Assembly (NCBI RefSeq): GCF_013113835.1 | Contig: NZ_VTYQ01000002.1 | Location: 434,001 to 498,000, forward strand | DNA length: 64,000 nucleotides | Reading direction: 5' to 3' | DNA from: Vibrio sp. RE88 | Lineage (GTDB): Bacteria > Pseudomonadota > Gammaproteobacteria > Enterobacterales > Vibrionaceae | In this document: piece by piece, positions 53,985 through 63,857 of the stretch | Position numbering within the stretch: position 1 is the first letter of the stretch | How the letters are laid out: every line of letters begins with the position of its first letter | The notes under the pieces: generated by a model | The model's input: only the letters and a program-made list of their open reading frames with translations | What the model was told of the DNA's origin: nothing | Database searches by the model: none | Program-made: the position numbers and the translations under genes

Positions 53985-55886
53985 ATGTTCAAGATAAATT
54001 CCCGCATCTTCCTGCAGTTCATGCTTGTATTCATCACCCTCGCCTTCGTGCCAACGCTTTATTTCGCGAACGAGCTTTCTAAGGTCGAAGAAGATGCGCG
54101 TCAACAAGTCGATCGTCTGACTCAAACAAAACTCGAATACGCACGTTCAGAACTAAAATCCCATTCTTCTAAAATTCTTAAATCCGTAAAATTTCTGTCT
54201 AGTAATGGCATCTTCCATCGCGCAGTGTTGGAGCCAAACGATATGAACCGCGGAACACTGCAGGACTTCTGGCTGTTAGTCGCCCGGACTCAGGGCTACT
54301 TTTCTCAGCTTCGTTATTTAGACAGCCGTGGCCAAGAATTGGTACGTATTAATCATGGCCAACGTGCGAGCGTGGTGGTTCCAGAAGAGTTTTTGCAGAA
54401 CAAATTCCACCGAGATTATTTCAAGTTCGCTCAAAATCTGCCTGCAAACACCATAGGCACTTTCGGAATTGATTTAGAAAGAGAAAACAATCAAATTGCC
54501 CAGCCGTTAACGCCGAGTTTAAGAGTCATCGTCCCCATCGACATTCATTCAGAACGGCGGGGCTACTTCATCGCAAACCTCGACTTTGACTATTTGTATC
54601 AACGTTTGGCGTACAACAAGGTGAATGACGATTTACCGGATGTCTTTAACTCTCAGGGCTATTACGTCATGGCTAAGGATATGACGAACATTATGGGCCA
54701 TATCGCGAAGGAAAATTCTGAGTTTAAGTTAAGCAAACTGTACCCGAAATTATGGCGCCAACTTCAGTTCAATGAGCATGGGACCATTTTTGAGGAAGGA
54801 AAATGGTTGTCTTACGTCAAGGCGGAGCTCAACACTCTTGATAGACCGCTGCACTTTATCCTTGTCGCGGAAGTGTCCCAACACGATGCAGCCCAACTTT
54901 ACCTTGAACGTAAAACTGAACTCTCAATTCAAGCCGCTTCGGTGTACATGATCATTTTGCTCATCGCATTCAGTTTTGTTACGTGGAATTACAATCACAC
55001 CAAGAACAGTATGGAAAGCCAAATTGCCCGCGCGGCGATGAATGGCATGTCCGCCATGTTGATCACCGATCGTCAGAATCGAATTATTAAGACCAATGAA
55101 GAGTTTACCCGAGTCAGCGGCTATACCTTTGAAGAAGTCAAAGGCAAGCAGCCTTCTTTCTTTGCCGCCAATAAACATGAACAAGAGTTCTACATCAATA
55201 TGTGGAAGATCCTTGAAAAAGAAGGCCTATGGGAAGGTGAAGTCGTTAACAAGCGTCGCGATGGCTCTCATATTACTGAGATACTACGTATTCAGACAGT
55301 CACTGACAACAGTGGTGTTATTCAATTTTACGTCGCCTCTTTTGTCGACATTTCTCACCGTAAAGAGCTTGAAAACCGTCTGAGAGAGATGAGCGAAAAA
55401 GATTCCATGACTGGCTTATGGAATCGACGTAAGTTTGACCAGGAAATGGCGGCGCAATGCGCAAAGAGCAAGCGCTACAACCATGCAGAACCGACCTGCT
55501 TTGCCATTGTGGACATCGATCACTTCAAGCGTGTAAATGACCGATTGGGTCACGACGAAGGCGATAAAATCATTAAATCGGTTGGGATAGTCTTAAGTGC
55601 TCACCTTCGAGAAACCGATTTCATCGCACGAATCGGTGGTGAGGAATTTGCGATCATCATGCCTCACACTCGCATACAAGAAGCCGAAATCGTCACTAAC
55701 CGTTTACGCACATCGGTATCCATCGAACACGATGAGCAGATTACCGTCAGTGTAGGTGTCACCGATATGGATGGTTCTGTCGAAAACACCTACAAGCGTG
55801 CTGATGTAGCGTTGTATGAATCGAAATCACTAGGTCGAAATTGCGTATCGATTCTTGACTCTGAAGAGATGAGTACCGTTGCCTAA
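53985..55886 (+). CDS. Sensor-PAS diguanylate cyclase
   Basis: A 633-aa membrane protein: helix 1 at about 8-28, a Cache-like periplasmic domain (ARTQGYFSQLRYLDSRGQEL), helix 2 near 312-332, a PAS domain (AMLITDRQNRIIKTNEEFTRVSGY) with a PAC segment, then GGDEF. The active site IGGEEF is at 551-555 and an intact RxxD inhibitory site (RETD) precedes it, so this is the one GGDEF protein in the window predicted to be feedback-inhibited. VDIDHFKRVNDRLGHDEGD is complete. It is a single gene; glgC is 154 bases downstream with its own promoter space. Confidence 0.93.
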   Translation: MFKINSRIFLQFMLVFITLAFVPTLYFANELSKVEEDARQQVDRLTQTKLEYARSELKSHSSKILKSVKFLSSNGIFHRAVLEPNDMNRGTLQDFWLLVARTQGYFSQLRYLDSRGQELVRINHGQRASVVVPEEFLQNKFHRDYFKFAQNLPANTIGTFGIDLERENNQIAQPLTPSLRVIVPIDIHSERRGYFIANLDFDYLYQRLAYNKVNDDLPDVFNSQGYYVMAKDMTNIMGHIAKENSEFKLSKLYPKLWRQLQFNEHGTIFEEGKWLSYVKAELNTLDRPLHFILVAEVSQHDAAQLYLERKTELSIQAASVYMIILLIAFSFVTWNYNHTKNSMESQIARAAMNGMSAMLITDRQNRIIKTNEEFTRVSGYTFEEVKGKQPSFFAANKHEQEFYINMWKILEKEGLWEGEVVNKRRDGSHITEILRIQTVTDNSGVIQFYVASFVDISHRKELENRLREMSEKDSMTGLWNRRKFDQEMAAQCAKSKRYNHAEPTCFAIVDIDHFKRVNDRLGHDEGDKIIKSVGIVLSAHLRETDFIARIGGEEFAIIMPHTRIQEAEIVTNRLRTSVSIEHDEQITVSVGVTDMDGSVENTYKRADVALYESKSLGRNCVSILDSEEMSTVA

Positions 55887-56040
55887 TTATGGTGCAATGC
55901 ATTTTGTTGGTGCAGCAAATAGTGCACTATCTTCACAAGAATCGTTGGCAGACCAAGGTAGCTCAACAAGTTGAATATTGGCTTAAAACTTGAAATAGCC
56001 TTCCTGAAAGCAAATAACGCACTGTTTCAGGGAGAAAGGC

Positions 56041-57258
56041 ATGCAAGATACACTCACGGTAGTCCTCGCAGGTGGGATGGGTTCAAGATTGAGCCCATTG
56101 ACAGATGATAGAGCGAAACCCGCCGTTCCATTTGGAGGCAAGTACCGAATCATCGATTTTGCCCTCACCAATTGCCTTCATTCCGGTCTTAGAAAAGTTC
56201 TCGTTCTTACCCAATACAAATCCCACTCTCTACAAAAGCACTTACGCGACGGTTGGTCGATATTTAATCCAGAACTTGGAGAGTTCATTTCTGTTGTCCC
56301 GCCACAAATGAGAGGGGGTGGCAAGTGGTATGAAGGTACGGCGGATGCTATCTACCACAACTTATGGCTGCTTTCCCGCAGTGATGCTAAGTATGTTGTG
56401 GTTTTGTCAGGTGATCATATCTATCGAATGGATTACGCTGCAATGCTTGAAGAGCATAAACAAAACAATGCCAAGCTCACCATCGCTTGCATGGATGTAA
56501 GCCGTGAGGAAGCCACTCAATTTGGAGTCATGGATACTGATGACAGCGGCTTGATCACTTCATTTATTGAGAAGCCTCTCGACCCACCGTCGATTCCAGG
56601 CAAGCCTAATCGCAGTTTGGCGTCTATGGGAATCTACATCTTTGATATGGATGTTTTGAGAACCGCACTCGACGACGACGCTGAATGTCCTGACTCAAAT
56701 CATGACTTTGGTAAAGACATTATTCCTAAGCTCATTGATACACAATCGGTTTATGCGTACGACTTTTGTAATGACAAAGGCCGAGTAGCAAAAGATTGCT
56801 ACTGGCGAGACGTAGGTACATTGGATTCGTTTTATGAGGCCAATATGGACTTGCTTGAACCGATTCCTCCTATGAACCTTTATCAACCTGATTGGGCTGT
56901 CAGAACTTATGAAGCGCAATGCCCCCCTGCCCGCACCGTATCTTCTGCAACAGGAAATGAAGGGATTTTTATCAACTCCATCATTGCGAATGGTGTGATT
57001 AATTCCGGAGGGTCTGTTCAGCATTCAGTGGTGTCACCCAATGTTCGCATCAACGACAGCGCAACCGTGGTGGACAGCATTCTTTTTGATGATGTGGAAG
57101 TTGGAGAAGGTAGCCAGCTAGTCAACTGTATTATTGATAAGCATGTAAAGGTCCCGCCATACACTCAAATTGGTTTAAACAAAATTGAAGATGCCAAACG
57201 CTTCCATATTTCGGAAAAAGGTATCGTCGTTGTTCCTGAAAACTATCAATTTTCTTAA
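56041..57258 (+). CDS. glgC: Glucose-1-phosphate adenylyltransferase GlgC
   Basis: A 405-aa enzyme making ADP-glucose, the committed step of glycogen synthesis. Signature: VLAGGMGSRLSPLTDDRAKPAVPFGG with the catalytic loop, YRIIDFALTNCLHSGL, GTADAIYHN, the sugar-phosphate loop FIEKPLDPP and the C-terminal left-handed helix repeats. GGGAGAAAGG gives a strong ribosome site. The synthase and branching genes are not nearby; vibrios often carry a glgC apart from the main glycogen genes. Confidence 0.95.
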   Translation: MQDTLTVVLAGGMGSRLSPLTDDRAKPAVPFGGKYRIIDFALTNCLHSGLRKVLVLTQYKSHSLQKHLRDGWSIFNPELGEFISVVPPQMRGGGKWYEGTADAIYHNLWLLSRSDAKYVVVLSGDHIYRMDYAAMLEEHKQNNAKLTIACMDVSREEATQFGVMDTDDSGLITSFIEKPLDPPSIPGKPNRSLASMGIYIFDMDVLRTALDDDAECPDSNHDFGKDIIPKLIDTQSVYAYDFCNDKGRVAKDCYWRDVGTLDSFYEANMDLLEPIPPMNLYQPDWAVRTYEAQCPPARTVSSATGNEGIFINSIIANGVINSGGSVQHSVVSPNVRINDSATVVDSILFDDVEVGEGSQLVNCIIDKHVKVPPYTQIGLNKIEDAKRFHISEKGIVVVPENYQFS

Positions 57259-57261
57259 GAT

Positions 57262-57301
57262 AAAAAAATAGCCCTCTTATCTCATCGAGTTAAGAGGGCT
57301 A
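57262..57301. terminator. Terminator between glgC and the AraC gene
   Basis: Eleven-base arms TAGCCCTCTTA and TAAGAGGGCTA around an 11-base loop, with an A-run at 57262-57268. It favours minus-strand transcripts but can serve both convergent genes. Confidence 0.85.
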
Positions 57302-57443
57302 ATGTAAGAGACTGACTAGATCTCCTATAGGGGTATGCAAATCAACAACTTGTACGTTGTTCTCTTCACATGAGGAATTATGCTGTTACTGGTTTGATAA
57401 AAAAACAGTAATTATTTAACCGTCTCTTTCCTCTTTTAGTTTT

Positions 57444-58331
57444 TCAACTCACCAGCTTTAATCCTGTCGGTGTTTCATTAAAGTGTCTTTTGTATTCCCG
57501 TGAGAACTGAGAAACGCTGTTGTAACCAACCAGTCTCGCCGCATCATTCACTTTCTTCCCTTCTAACTGGATTAGCTCTTTCGCTTTGTTTAAGCGCACC
57601 TTTTTAATGTACTGAATAGGTGACTCAAGAGTGATTTGTCGAAAAGCGCTGTGAAAGGCAGACATACTCATGTTGGCTTCTTCAGCAAGGTGTTGTACGG
57701 ACAGTGTTTCACTGTAGCTTCGATGGACTTTATCCAGAGCTTTAGCGACGCGCGCATATTGACCTTCATGGTGAGCCAAATCAAACAACACATGCCCTTC
57801 ACTACTGGTCAATGCTCGATAGGCCAACTCTTCTTTAAGAGAGTCACCTAGTAGTGATAGCTCAATTGGATTACACAAGGCATGCATGATTCGTTTGCAG
57901 GTGTCCAGCATAGAATCTTCCATACTAACAGAGCGCAATCCACAGGTGTAATGCGGCTGTTCTTTGTGAGGTGCGTATCCAAGTGATTCAAGCTTATTAA
58001 CGTGACGATGTAACATTTGAGGATCAATATCGACAGTTAATCCAAGAAGTGGCTCGCCATTTGTTGGAAATGCCTCGCACTCCAAAGGCATAGGCACACC
58101 AACAACTAAGTAGTCATTAGGCCCATACTTAACTGGCTCACTACCAATATGAATGATCTTGTTTCCTTGCCCCAACACAATGACACCAGACTGATAAATA
58201 AAGGGCTGGCGAGTGTTTCCAGTACTACTGCGATAAAACCAAACACCGTCAAGATCGGTCTTTCTGACCCCTTCGAGATCATTCAAATTATGGGTATCAA
58301 CATACTGCTGCATTAATTGAGCGAGTGTCAT
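57444..58331 (-). CDS. AraC-family regulator YqhC-like
   Basis: A 295-aa regulator with an AraC N-terminal domain (YQSGVIVLGQGNKIIHIG, DYLVVGVPMPLECEA) and C-terminal double helix-turn-helix (LAEEANMSMSAFHSAFRQITLESPIQYIKKVRLNKAKELI, DAARLVGYNSVSQFSREYKRHF). It is divergent from a YqhD-type alcohol dehydrogenase, reproducing the E. coli yqhC/yqhD pair, in which YqhC activates yqhD under aldehyde stress. Length is close to YqhC. Confidence 0.88.
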   Translation of the reverse strand: MTLAQLMQQYVDTHNLNDLEGVRKTDLDGVWFYRSSTGNTRQPFIYQSGVIVLGQGNKIIHIGSEPVKYGPNDYLVVGVPMPLECEAFPTNGEPLLGLTVDIDPQMLHRHVNKLESLGYAPHKEQPHYTCGLRSVSMEDSMLDTCKRIMHALCNPIELSLLGDSLKEELAYRALTSSEGHVLFDLAHHEGQYARVAKALDKVHRSYSETLSVQHLAEEANMSMSAFHSAFRQITLESPIQYIKKVRLNKAKELIQLEGKKVNDAARLVGYNSVSQFSREYKRHFNETPTGLKLVS

Positions 58332-58512
58332 GCCACCTCCTGTTAATTTTCAATAAGAATATACAAAAAGTAGGAATAGGCAACATAAACAGAGGATTCG
58401 ATATTTTTCAAAGCGAGTTTCAATACTATTATGCATTCAAACAATGAAGTGTTTCGAAACTCGGGACACCAAATCAGTCTGCCCTATCAGGCGATAAACT
58501 GAAGCAAGAGGA

Positions 58513-59667
58513 ATGACAATGCAATTTACTTACGCTAACCCAACCCAGATTCTGTTTGGTCAAGGTCAAATCAGTTCCATTCAATCATCGATTCAACCTC
58601 AAGATAAAGTTCTCGTCATCTACGGCGGTGGCTCAATCAAACGTAACGGCGTTTATGATCAGGTTTCTGAGGCATTGAACGGTCACCAATGGGTCGAGTT
58701 CTCAGGTGTTGAACCAAACCCAACAAAAGAAACACTTGATAAAGCGGTCGCGATTGTTAAAGAGCAAGGCATTAACTTCATTCTTGCCGTCGGTGGCGGT
58801 TCTGTTATTGATGGCTCTAAGTACGTTGCAGCTGCTGCCAAATATGATGGTGACGGCTGGAATATCCTAACGGGTAACCATCAAGTTTCTGAGGCGACAC
58901 CACTTGGCGCAGTTTTAACGCTGCCGGCAACAGGCTCAGAGTCCAATATGGGTGCGGTTATTACAAAAGCTGAAACTCAGGATAAGCTTGCGTTCCTTAG
59001 CCCATTCGTACAGCCAAAATTTGCTGTTATGGACCCTGATGTGATGAAGACGCTTCCTGAAAAGCAGCTCATCAACGGTATTGTCGATGCTTGGGTGCAC
59101 GTGTGTGAGCAATACCTGACGACGAACCATGGCGCAATGGTTCAGGATGGCTATGCAGAGACTCTACTTCGCACTCTGAAGAAGCTCGGCGAAGATTTTG
59201 ACAATCGTGACGACGACGCTTGGCGTGCGAATCTAATGTGGTCAGCAAACCAGGCTCTGAATGGTCTAATCGGCAGCGGTGTGCCGCAAGATTGGGCAAC
59301 TCACATGATTGGCCACGAGCTGACAGCACTTTGGGGCGTTGACCATGCACGCTCTCTGGCCATCGTTCAGCCTTCTCTTCTTCGTAACCAATTGGTTCAC
59401 AAACGCGCCAAACTCGAGCAAATGGGCGTGAATGTATTTGGTCTAGAACAAGGTGATGACTTAGCTGAGCGTACCATCGATGCTATAGAAAACTTCTATC
59501 AGACAATGACGGTATCAACACAATTGACAGAACATGGTAGCGACAAGCAAAGCGCGATCGACTCGGTAGTGAGTCAGTTAGAGCTTCATGGCATGAAAGC
59601 GCTAGGTGAAAACCAAGCGATCACTCTAAAGGAAAGCCGCGAAATATTAACTCAGGCTATTGCTTAG
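58513..59667 (+). CDS. yqhD: Iron/zinc-dependent aldehyde reductase YqhD-like
   Basis: A 384-aa NADPH-dependent alcohol dehydrogenase of the YqhD/BudH group that clears toxic aldehydes. Motifs: NPTQILFGQGQIS, AVGGGSVIDGSKY, metal ligands in NGIVDAWVHVCEQYL (D, H) and THMIGHELTALWGVDHARSL (H, H). The regulator gene divergently upstream is YqhC-like. AGAGGA just upstream gives a good ribosome site. Confidence 0.92.
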   Translation: MTMQFTYANPTQILFGQGQISSIQSSIQPQDKVLVIYGGGSIKRNGVYDQVSEALNGHQWVEFSGVEPNPTKETLDKAVAIVKEQGINFILAVGGGSVIDGSKYVAAAAKYDGDGWNILTGNHQVSEATPLGAVLTLPATGSESNMGAVITKAETQDKLAFLSPFVQPKFAVMDPDVMKTLPEKQLINGIVDAWVHVCEQYLTTNHGAMVQDGYAETLLRTLKKLGEDFDNRDDDAWRANLMWSANQALNGLIGSGVPQDWATHMIGHELTALWGVDHARSLAIVQPSLLRNQLVHKRAKLEQMGVNVFGLEQGDDLAERTIDAIENFYQTMTVSTQLTEHGSDKQSAIDSVVSQLELHGMKALGENQAITLKESREILTQAIA

Positions 59668-59690
59668 TTAACACCCTGTTAGTACGCTAA

Positions 59691-59718
59691 AAAGCAGCAA
59701 TATTGCTGCTTTTTTTAT
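59691..59718 (+). terminator. yqhD terminator
   Basis: Arms AAAGCAGCAAT and ATTGCTGCTTT, no loop bases, then a T-run. It lies 24 bases after yqhD and four before the YhhN-family start. Confidence 0.9.
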
Positions 59719-59722
59719 ATGG

Positions 59723-60364
59723 GTGAAAAGAGAAATGTGGCTGCTAATCCTAGCACTGTGTGCTGTTCACGTTTGGACTATTGATCGCGGCCCTCGCTGG
59801 TTGTTTTACGCCACCAAAGTTTTACCAATCTTGCTCATGGCTTTTATGTCAATTTCACTGCATGAGGTGGTTGGCCAATACGCTTTGTGGATGGCAGCAG
59901 GATTACTTGTTTCGGTTGTTGGCGACATACTGCTCATGCACCCAAAAGATAAATTTGTCCAAGGGTTAACGGCCTTCCTACTGGTACACTTTATCTACTC
60001 TTTCGCTTTTTATACCCAACTCGATGGACCGATAAATTGGTGGCTACCGCTACTACTTTTGTCGATTGGTATTATCGTTTTCTTACTACTGCTCCCCGCT
60101 CTCGGAAACATGAAACTTCCTGTGGCACTCTATTCATTAGGTATTCTGGGAATGGCTTGGGCGGCGATTGAGTACTGGCGAGTGGATCACGCGCAGTCAG
60201 CGGCGTTCGCTGTCATGGGAGCGTTGATATTTATAACATCAGACATTGTGCTAGCCGTAGACCGATTCCGATCCAGTTCAGCTTTCGCGCGCCATGTCAT
60301 CATGATTACCTACTACACGGCGCAATTGTTGCTGACGCTATCTGTGGTTGCCTACAAAGCTTAA
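59723..60364 (+). CDS. YhhN family membrane protein (lysoplasmalogenase-like)
   Basis: A 213-aa integral membrane protein with seven or eight helices, the YhhN/TMEM86 family that includes lysoplasmalogenases. Family landmarks are WLFYATKVLPILLMA, LVSVVGDILLMHP and FITSDIVLAVDRF with conserved acidic residues facing the membrane. GTG 59723 or ATG 59735 may be the start. Bacterial members act on lysoplasmalogen-like lipids; the substrate in this organism is not evident. The yqhD terminator lies immediately upstream, so its promoter is unclear. Confidence 0.85.
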   Translation: MKREMWLLILALCAVHVWTIDRGPRWLFYATKVLPILLMAFMSISLHEVVGQYALWMAAGLLVSVVGDILLMHPKDKFVQGLTAFLLVHFIYSFAFYTQLDGPINWWLPLLLLSIGIIVFLLLLPALGNMKLPVALYSLGILGMAWAAIEYWRVDHAQSAAFAVMGALIFITSDIVLAVDRFRSSSAFARHVIMITYYTAQLLLTLSVVAYKA

Positions 60365-60367
60365 ACA

Positions 60368-60892
60368 TTATAAGTGGAAGCGGTAAATCAAGTCGTCATA
60401 GAGTTTGCCACCAATTTGGTATGCATTTTCTTCTCTTTCTACTAACTCAAAACCGGCCTTTTCAAGCACTTTGCAGGACGCTACGTTACCATCAGTAACG
60501 ATTGCGTTAATGTTCTTTACCATAGGTAGGGATTGCTTTACGTGATCGATTAACGCAAGCAAAGATTCTGTCCCAATGCCTTTTCCATGAAATTCAGGAA
60601 GCAGTAAGTAACCGATCTCAACAGAGTCATCTGACTCATCTTCGATACACAAACCTGTTACGCCTACTGGTTGATTGTTTTGACTATCTCTGATGACAAG
60701 ACATAGCCAATGTCCGCTTCCCCATTCCCACACAGGCAATCGCGATTCAAATCGTTGGCGAATATCATCCAGTTCAGGTTGATCAAACGCGTAACGAATC
60801 ACTTCTTCTTCTTGATGTAGGCGCAAAAAAAGTGGCCAATCTGTTTCTGTAATCTGACGCATCGAAAGTCGAGGAGATGCAATTTCTATCAT
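60368..60892 (-). CDS. RimJ/RimL-type GNAT acetyltransferase
   Basis: A 174-aa GNAT enzyme: RLSMRQITETDWPLFLRLHQ at the N-terminus, VEIGYLLLPEFHGKGIGTESL for acetyl-CoA binding, and NVASCKVLEKAGFELVEREENA at the C-terminus. This pattern is typical of the Acetyltransf_3 group. The target is unknown. It starts eight bases after the torS stop and is probably in that operon. Confidence 0.87.
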   Translation of the reverse strand: MIEIASPRLSMRQITETDWPLFLRLHQEEEVIRYAFDQPELDDIRQRFESRLPVWEWGSGHWLCLVIRDSQNNQPVGVTGLCIEDESDDSVEIGYLLLPEFHGKGIGTESLLALIDHVKQSLPMVKNINAIVTDGNVASCKVLEKAGFELVEREENAYQIGGKLYDDLIYRFHL

Positions 60893-60900
60893 AGTTCTAC

Positions 60901-63777
60901 CTAGTCAACCAATTGATTCAACGCTTGTTTTGAGCTTTCGACCAGCGATAAAAGCTGAGCTTTATCCGCCAGATAATCACTAACTGGCTGCTGAGATTTT
61001 TCTATACTTAAGCAAGCGTCAAACAATGCTAGCAGACCCAAGCTTCCGGCTGAACCTTTCAACTTGTGTGCGAGTTGTTTTATTTGATTCGGGTCATCTT
61101 GCTCAGCGGCTGTTTGCATAAGATTCAATGTTTCGTCGGCACCCTTATCAAACAGAGTGATGATTTCTCTCATTTTTTCGCTCCCAAGAATGAGAAAATC
61201 TTTACTGACAACGCTTGGGTCGATGAGTAACACGCTATCTTGCTGGTCAGTTGGTTTGAAATCCGCTTGTTCTAGTACCAGCGAGTGGCCTTGCAAACTC
61301 GCGTTGATCATATGGCACAACGCATCTTTATCTAAAGGTTTGGGCAGATAGCCATCAAATCCTGCAGCAAGGTAGCTTTGTACTTCTTCATCGTAAACGT
61401 GAGCTGAAACCGCAATCATGGGTGTGACAGCGTCACCATTAAATCGTTTCAATTTCTCTAACAGCTCTACGCCATTGCAGTCAGGGAGGTTGATATCAAG
61501 CAAAGCGATATCAAAATCATGTTGAGAATAAATCTCCTCAGCGGAATTGCCATCATTCGCCGTTGTTACCTCGTGGCCTAGACTTTCTAGAAACCCTTCC
61601 GCGACTAGGCAGTTAACTGGATTATCTTCCACCAGCAGCACTTTCGCTTTTAACGTTGAGCCAGCATTAAGATCTTTAGGTTGAACCTTGCTACCTTGAG
61701 ACAGAGGGACACTAAAACTGAATCGGCTCCCCTGTCCGACTTCAGATTCAAGCAGCAGTGCTCCACCCATGGCTTCCACAATGCGTTTGCTTATGGCGAG
61801 ACCAAGCCCCGTACCACCTTTGCTACTCATACCACCAGAAGCCTGAGTAAAAGCGTCAAACAAAGTCTCTTGTTCTTCCTGGCTGATACCGATGCCAGTA
61901 TCAGACACTTCGAACAACACCTGACCGTCTTGATCCGGGTCGTGTGTTACATAGATATCAATGTGGCCTTGCTCTGTAAATTTAACGGCATTTCCGACTA
62001 GATTGGTTAACACCTGACTAATACGGGTTACGTCACCATATAAAAACTGGCTTACATCGCTTTCTATCAAGGTACTGATTTCAATGCCTTTTTCTTTAGC
62101 TCTACCATCAAGCAATTGCTTAACATCTTCCACCATGTCAAAGAGGTTGAAATCAACAGGCCTTATTTCTAGGTGACCCGCTTCGATCTTCGAGTAATCA
62201 AGCACGTCATTCAAGATCGCAAGTAATGTGGTACCGCTACGATTGATCACATCCACAAAGTGGCCTTGTTTTGAGTTCAGCCCATTCTCTTTAAGCAGCC
62301 TTGCAGTACCGAGTACCCCATTCATTGGGGTTCGAATTTCATGGCTCATCGTTGCTAAGAACGCCGTTTTTGCTCGACTCGCTTGCTCTGCTTGTCGGCG
62401 CGCTTTCGCATGGTTGAGTACTTCGTGATTGAGGCGTTTGTTAGTATCTTGCAGCTGGTGAGTACGCTCAGTTACAAGCTCTTCAAGGTGTTCTTTATGT
62501 TCTTGTAACTCTCGCTTTGCTTTTGCTTCACTTTCTGCGACTACTTTTAATGATTGAGCCGTATTTCTCGCTGTGATGATGGCTTGACCCATATGCGCTA
62601 GCTCATCATTGCCTTTCACAGTGATATCGACTTTCAGTTGCCCTTGCGCGATAGACGACAAAGCGGACGAGTATTCTGCTAAGCGTTTAAGTACCGATAC
62701 ATAAACCACTTTCCAAACGATCAAAATGACGATCAACATACCTAAAACCGTAATTATCGTCAGGCTGAGTTGAGCATAATCCAACGTTGTTTTGAGCTTG
62801 TCCACAGCTCGTGTCGTGGCTTGGTTTGAATCATCGACCAATTTGTTCACTGTGGTGTTTAGCGTTGAAAATTGTATCAACGTGTCCTGCATTAGCTGTT
62901 GTGACGCTCGTTCGTTTTGGTAGCGTTGATGCAAAACATCAAATACGACTTCCCCTTTTTCTAATTGCTCTAGCAGTTCAGTCATTTGGATAGAACGTGT
63001 TGGATCTTCTACCGCTCGTACTCGGCGTTTCATGATCTCAAGGTTACTGACAAATTCTTCTCTGACCGTATGAATACGGTCGATATCCGAAATAGTACGA
63101 GCTTCTTCGATGTGGTTAAGCATTTTAAATGCGAGCAGGTGTAACTCGTGCAGCCTTTCTGCGAGGTCTAAATCCACTTCAACAAGTGTGTCTAAAGCTT
63201 GGTACGCTTGCTGTGTGCGCGCCTTTTCTATCAAATCGTAAATATGAGTGACATTCGCGATGGCAATGGTACTGGTATTGGAAACCTGTGTACGCGTCAA
63301 TTGTTCCAATTCAGAAGCCTGCTCCCTGAGCTCCCCTGTTCGCGAGCCCAGTTCTTTTTCCAGAAGAAGTTTTTTCTCTACAACAATACCTAGCTCAACT
63401 AAAGTATCGATTACGGTTTGAACGTCTGCTTCCAGTGTGCTTAATAGTTTGGAATCAAAAGAATCTGAACCCAGTTGTTTGATATGTTGAAGTAAACTTT
63501 CCAGTTGAGAAAACAACTCTTTACCCGATTTTTGGCGCTGAAGTTCGGACTTTGAATTAGAGAGGGTCTGCACAGAAGAGATGATTCGTGAACTCAGCTC
63601 AGAGACTTGCCGCGCCTCAATCATCGAAGGGATAGCGGAATTGACGACGTTCCTTTCTGTTTTTGCGACCGATGAAAAACCAAACACACCAATCAACGCG
63701 GAAATCAGTACTAAAAGCGCCATTGCGAGAAAAGCAAACAACAACTTTCGACCAATACTGGCTTTAGCAAGTAACAT
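60901..63777 (-). CDS. torS: Hybrid sensor kinase TorS
   Basis: A 958-aa kinase: helix 1 near 12-34, a long helical periplasmic sensor (about 38-330), helix 2 near 337-360, HAMP, coiled coil, HisKA with H479 in MSHEIRTPMNG, ATPase domain (TNLVGNAVKF, GTGLGLAISK), receiver with D761 and a C-terminal HPt with H904 in HKLKGSAGSLG. This four-domain layout and the divergent torT gene identify TorS, which senses trimethylamine-N-oxide through TorT and drives TorR. TorR and torCAD are not in the window. Confidence 0.92.
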   Translation of the reverse strand: MLLAKASIGRKLLFAFLAMALLVLISALIGVFGFSSVAKTERNVVNSAIPSMIEARQVSELSSRIISSVQTLSNSKSELQRQKSGKELFSQLESLLQHIKQLGSDSFDSKLLSTLEADVQTVIDTLVELGIVVEKKLLLEKELGSRTGELREQASELEQLTRTQVSNTSTIAIANVTHIYDLIEKARTQQAYQALDTLVEVDLDLAERLHELHLLAFKMLNHIEEARTISDIDRIHTVREEFVSNLEIMKRRVRAVEDPTRSIQMTELLEQLEKGEVVFDVLHQRYQNERASQQLMQDTLIQFSTLNTTVNKLVDDSNQATTRAVDKLKTTLDYAQLSLTIITVLGMLIVILIVWKVVYVSVLKRLAEYSSALSSIAQGQLKVDITVKGNDELAHMGQAIITARNTAQSLKVVAESEAKAKRELQEHKEHLEELVTERTHQLQDTNKRLNHEVLNHAKARRQAEQASRAKTAFLATMSHEIRTPMNGVLGTARLLKENGLNSKQGHFVDVINRSGTTLLAILNDVLDYSKIEAGHLEIRPVDFNLFDMVEDVKQLLDGRAKEKGIEISTLIESDVSQFLYGDVTRISQVLTNLVGNAVKFTEQGHIDIYVTHDPDQDGQVLFEVSDTGIGISQEEQETLFDAFTQASGGMSSKGGTGLGLAISKRIVEAMGGALLLESEVGQGSRFSFSVPLSQGSKVQPKDLNAGSTLKAKVLLVEDNPVNCLVAEGFLESLGHEVTTANDGNSAEEIYSQHDFDIALLDINLPDCNGVELLEKLKRFNGDAVTPMIAVSAHVYDEEVQSYLAAGFDGYLPKPLDKDALCHMINASLQGHSLVLEQADFKPTDQQDSVLLIDPSVVSKDFLILGSEKMREIITLFDKGADETLNLMQTAAEQDDPNQIKQLAHKLKGSAGSLGLLALFDACLSIEKSQQPVSDYLADKAQLLSLVESSKQALNQLVD

Positions 63778-63857
63778 TAAGCAACCACACTTCTTTGCAC
63801 TGTGGGAATACGCTATATTTTGCAGTGTTTATGTAATGATTACCAACGATATACATC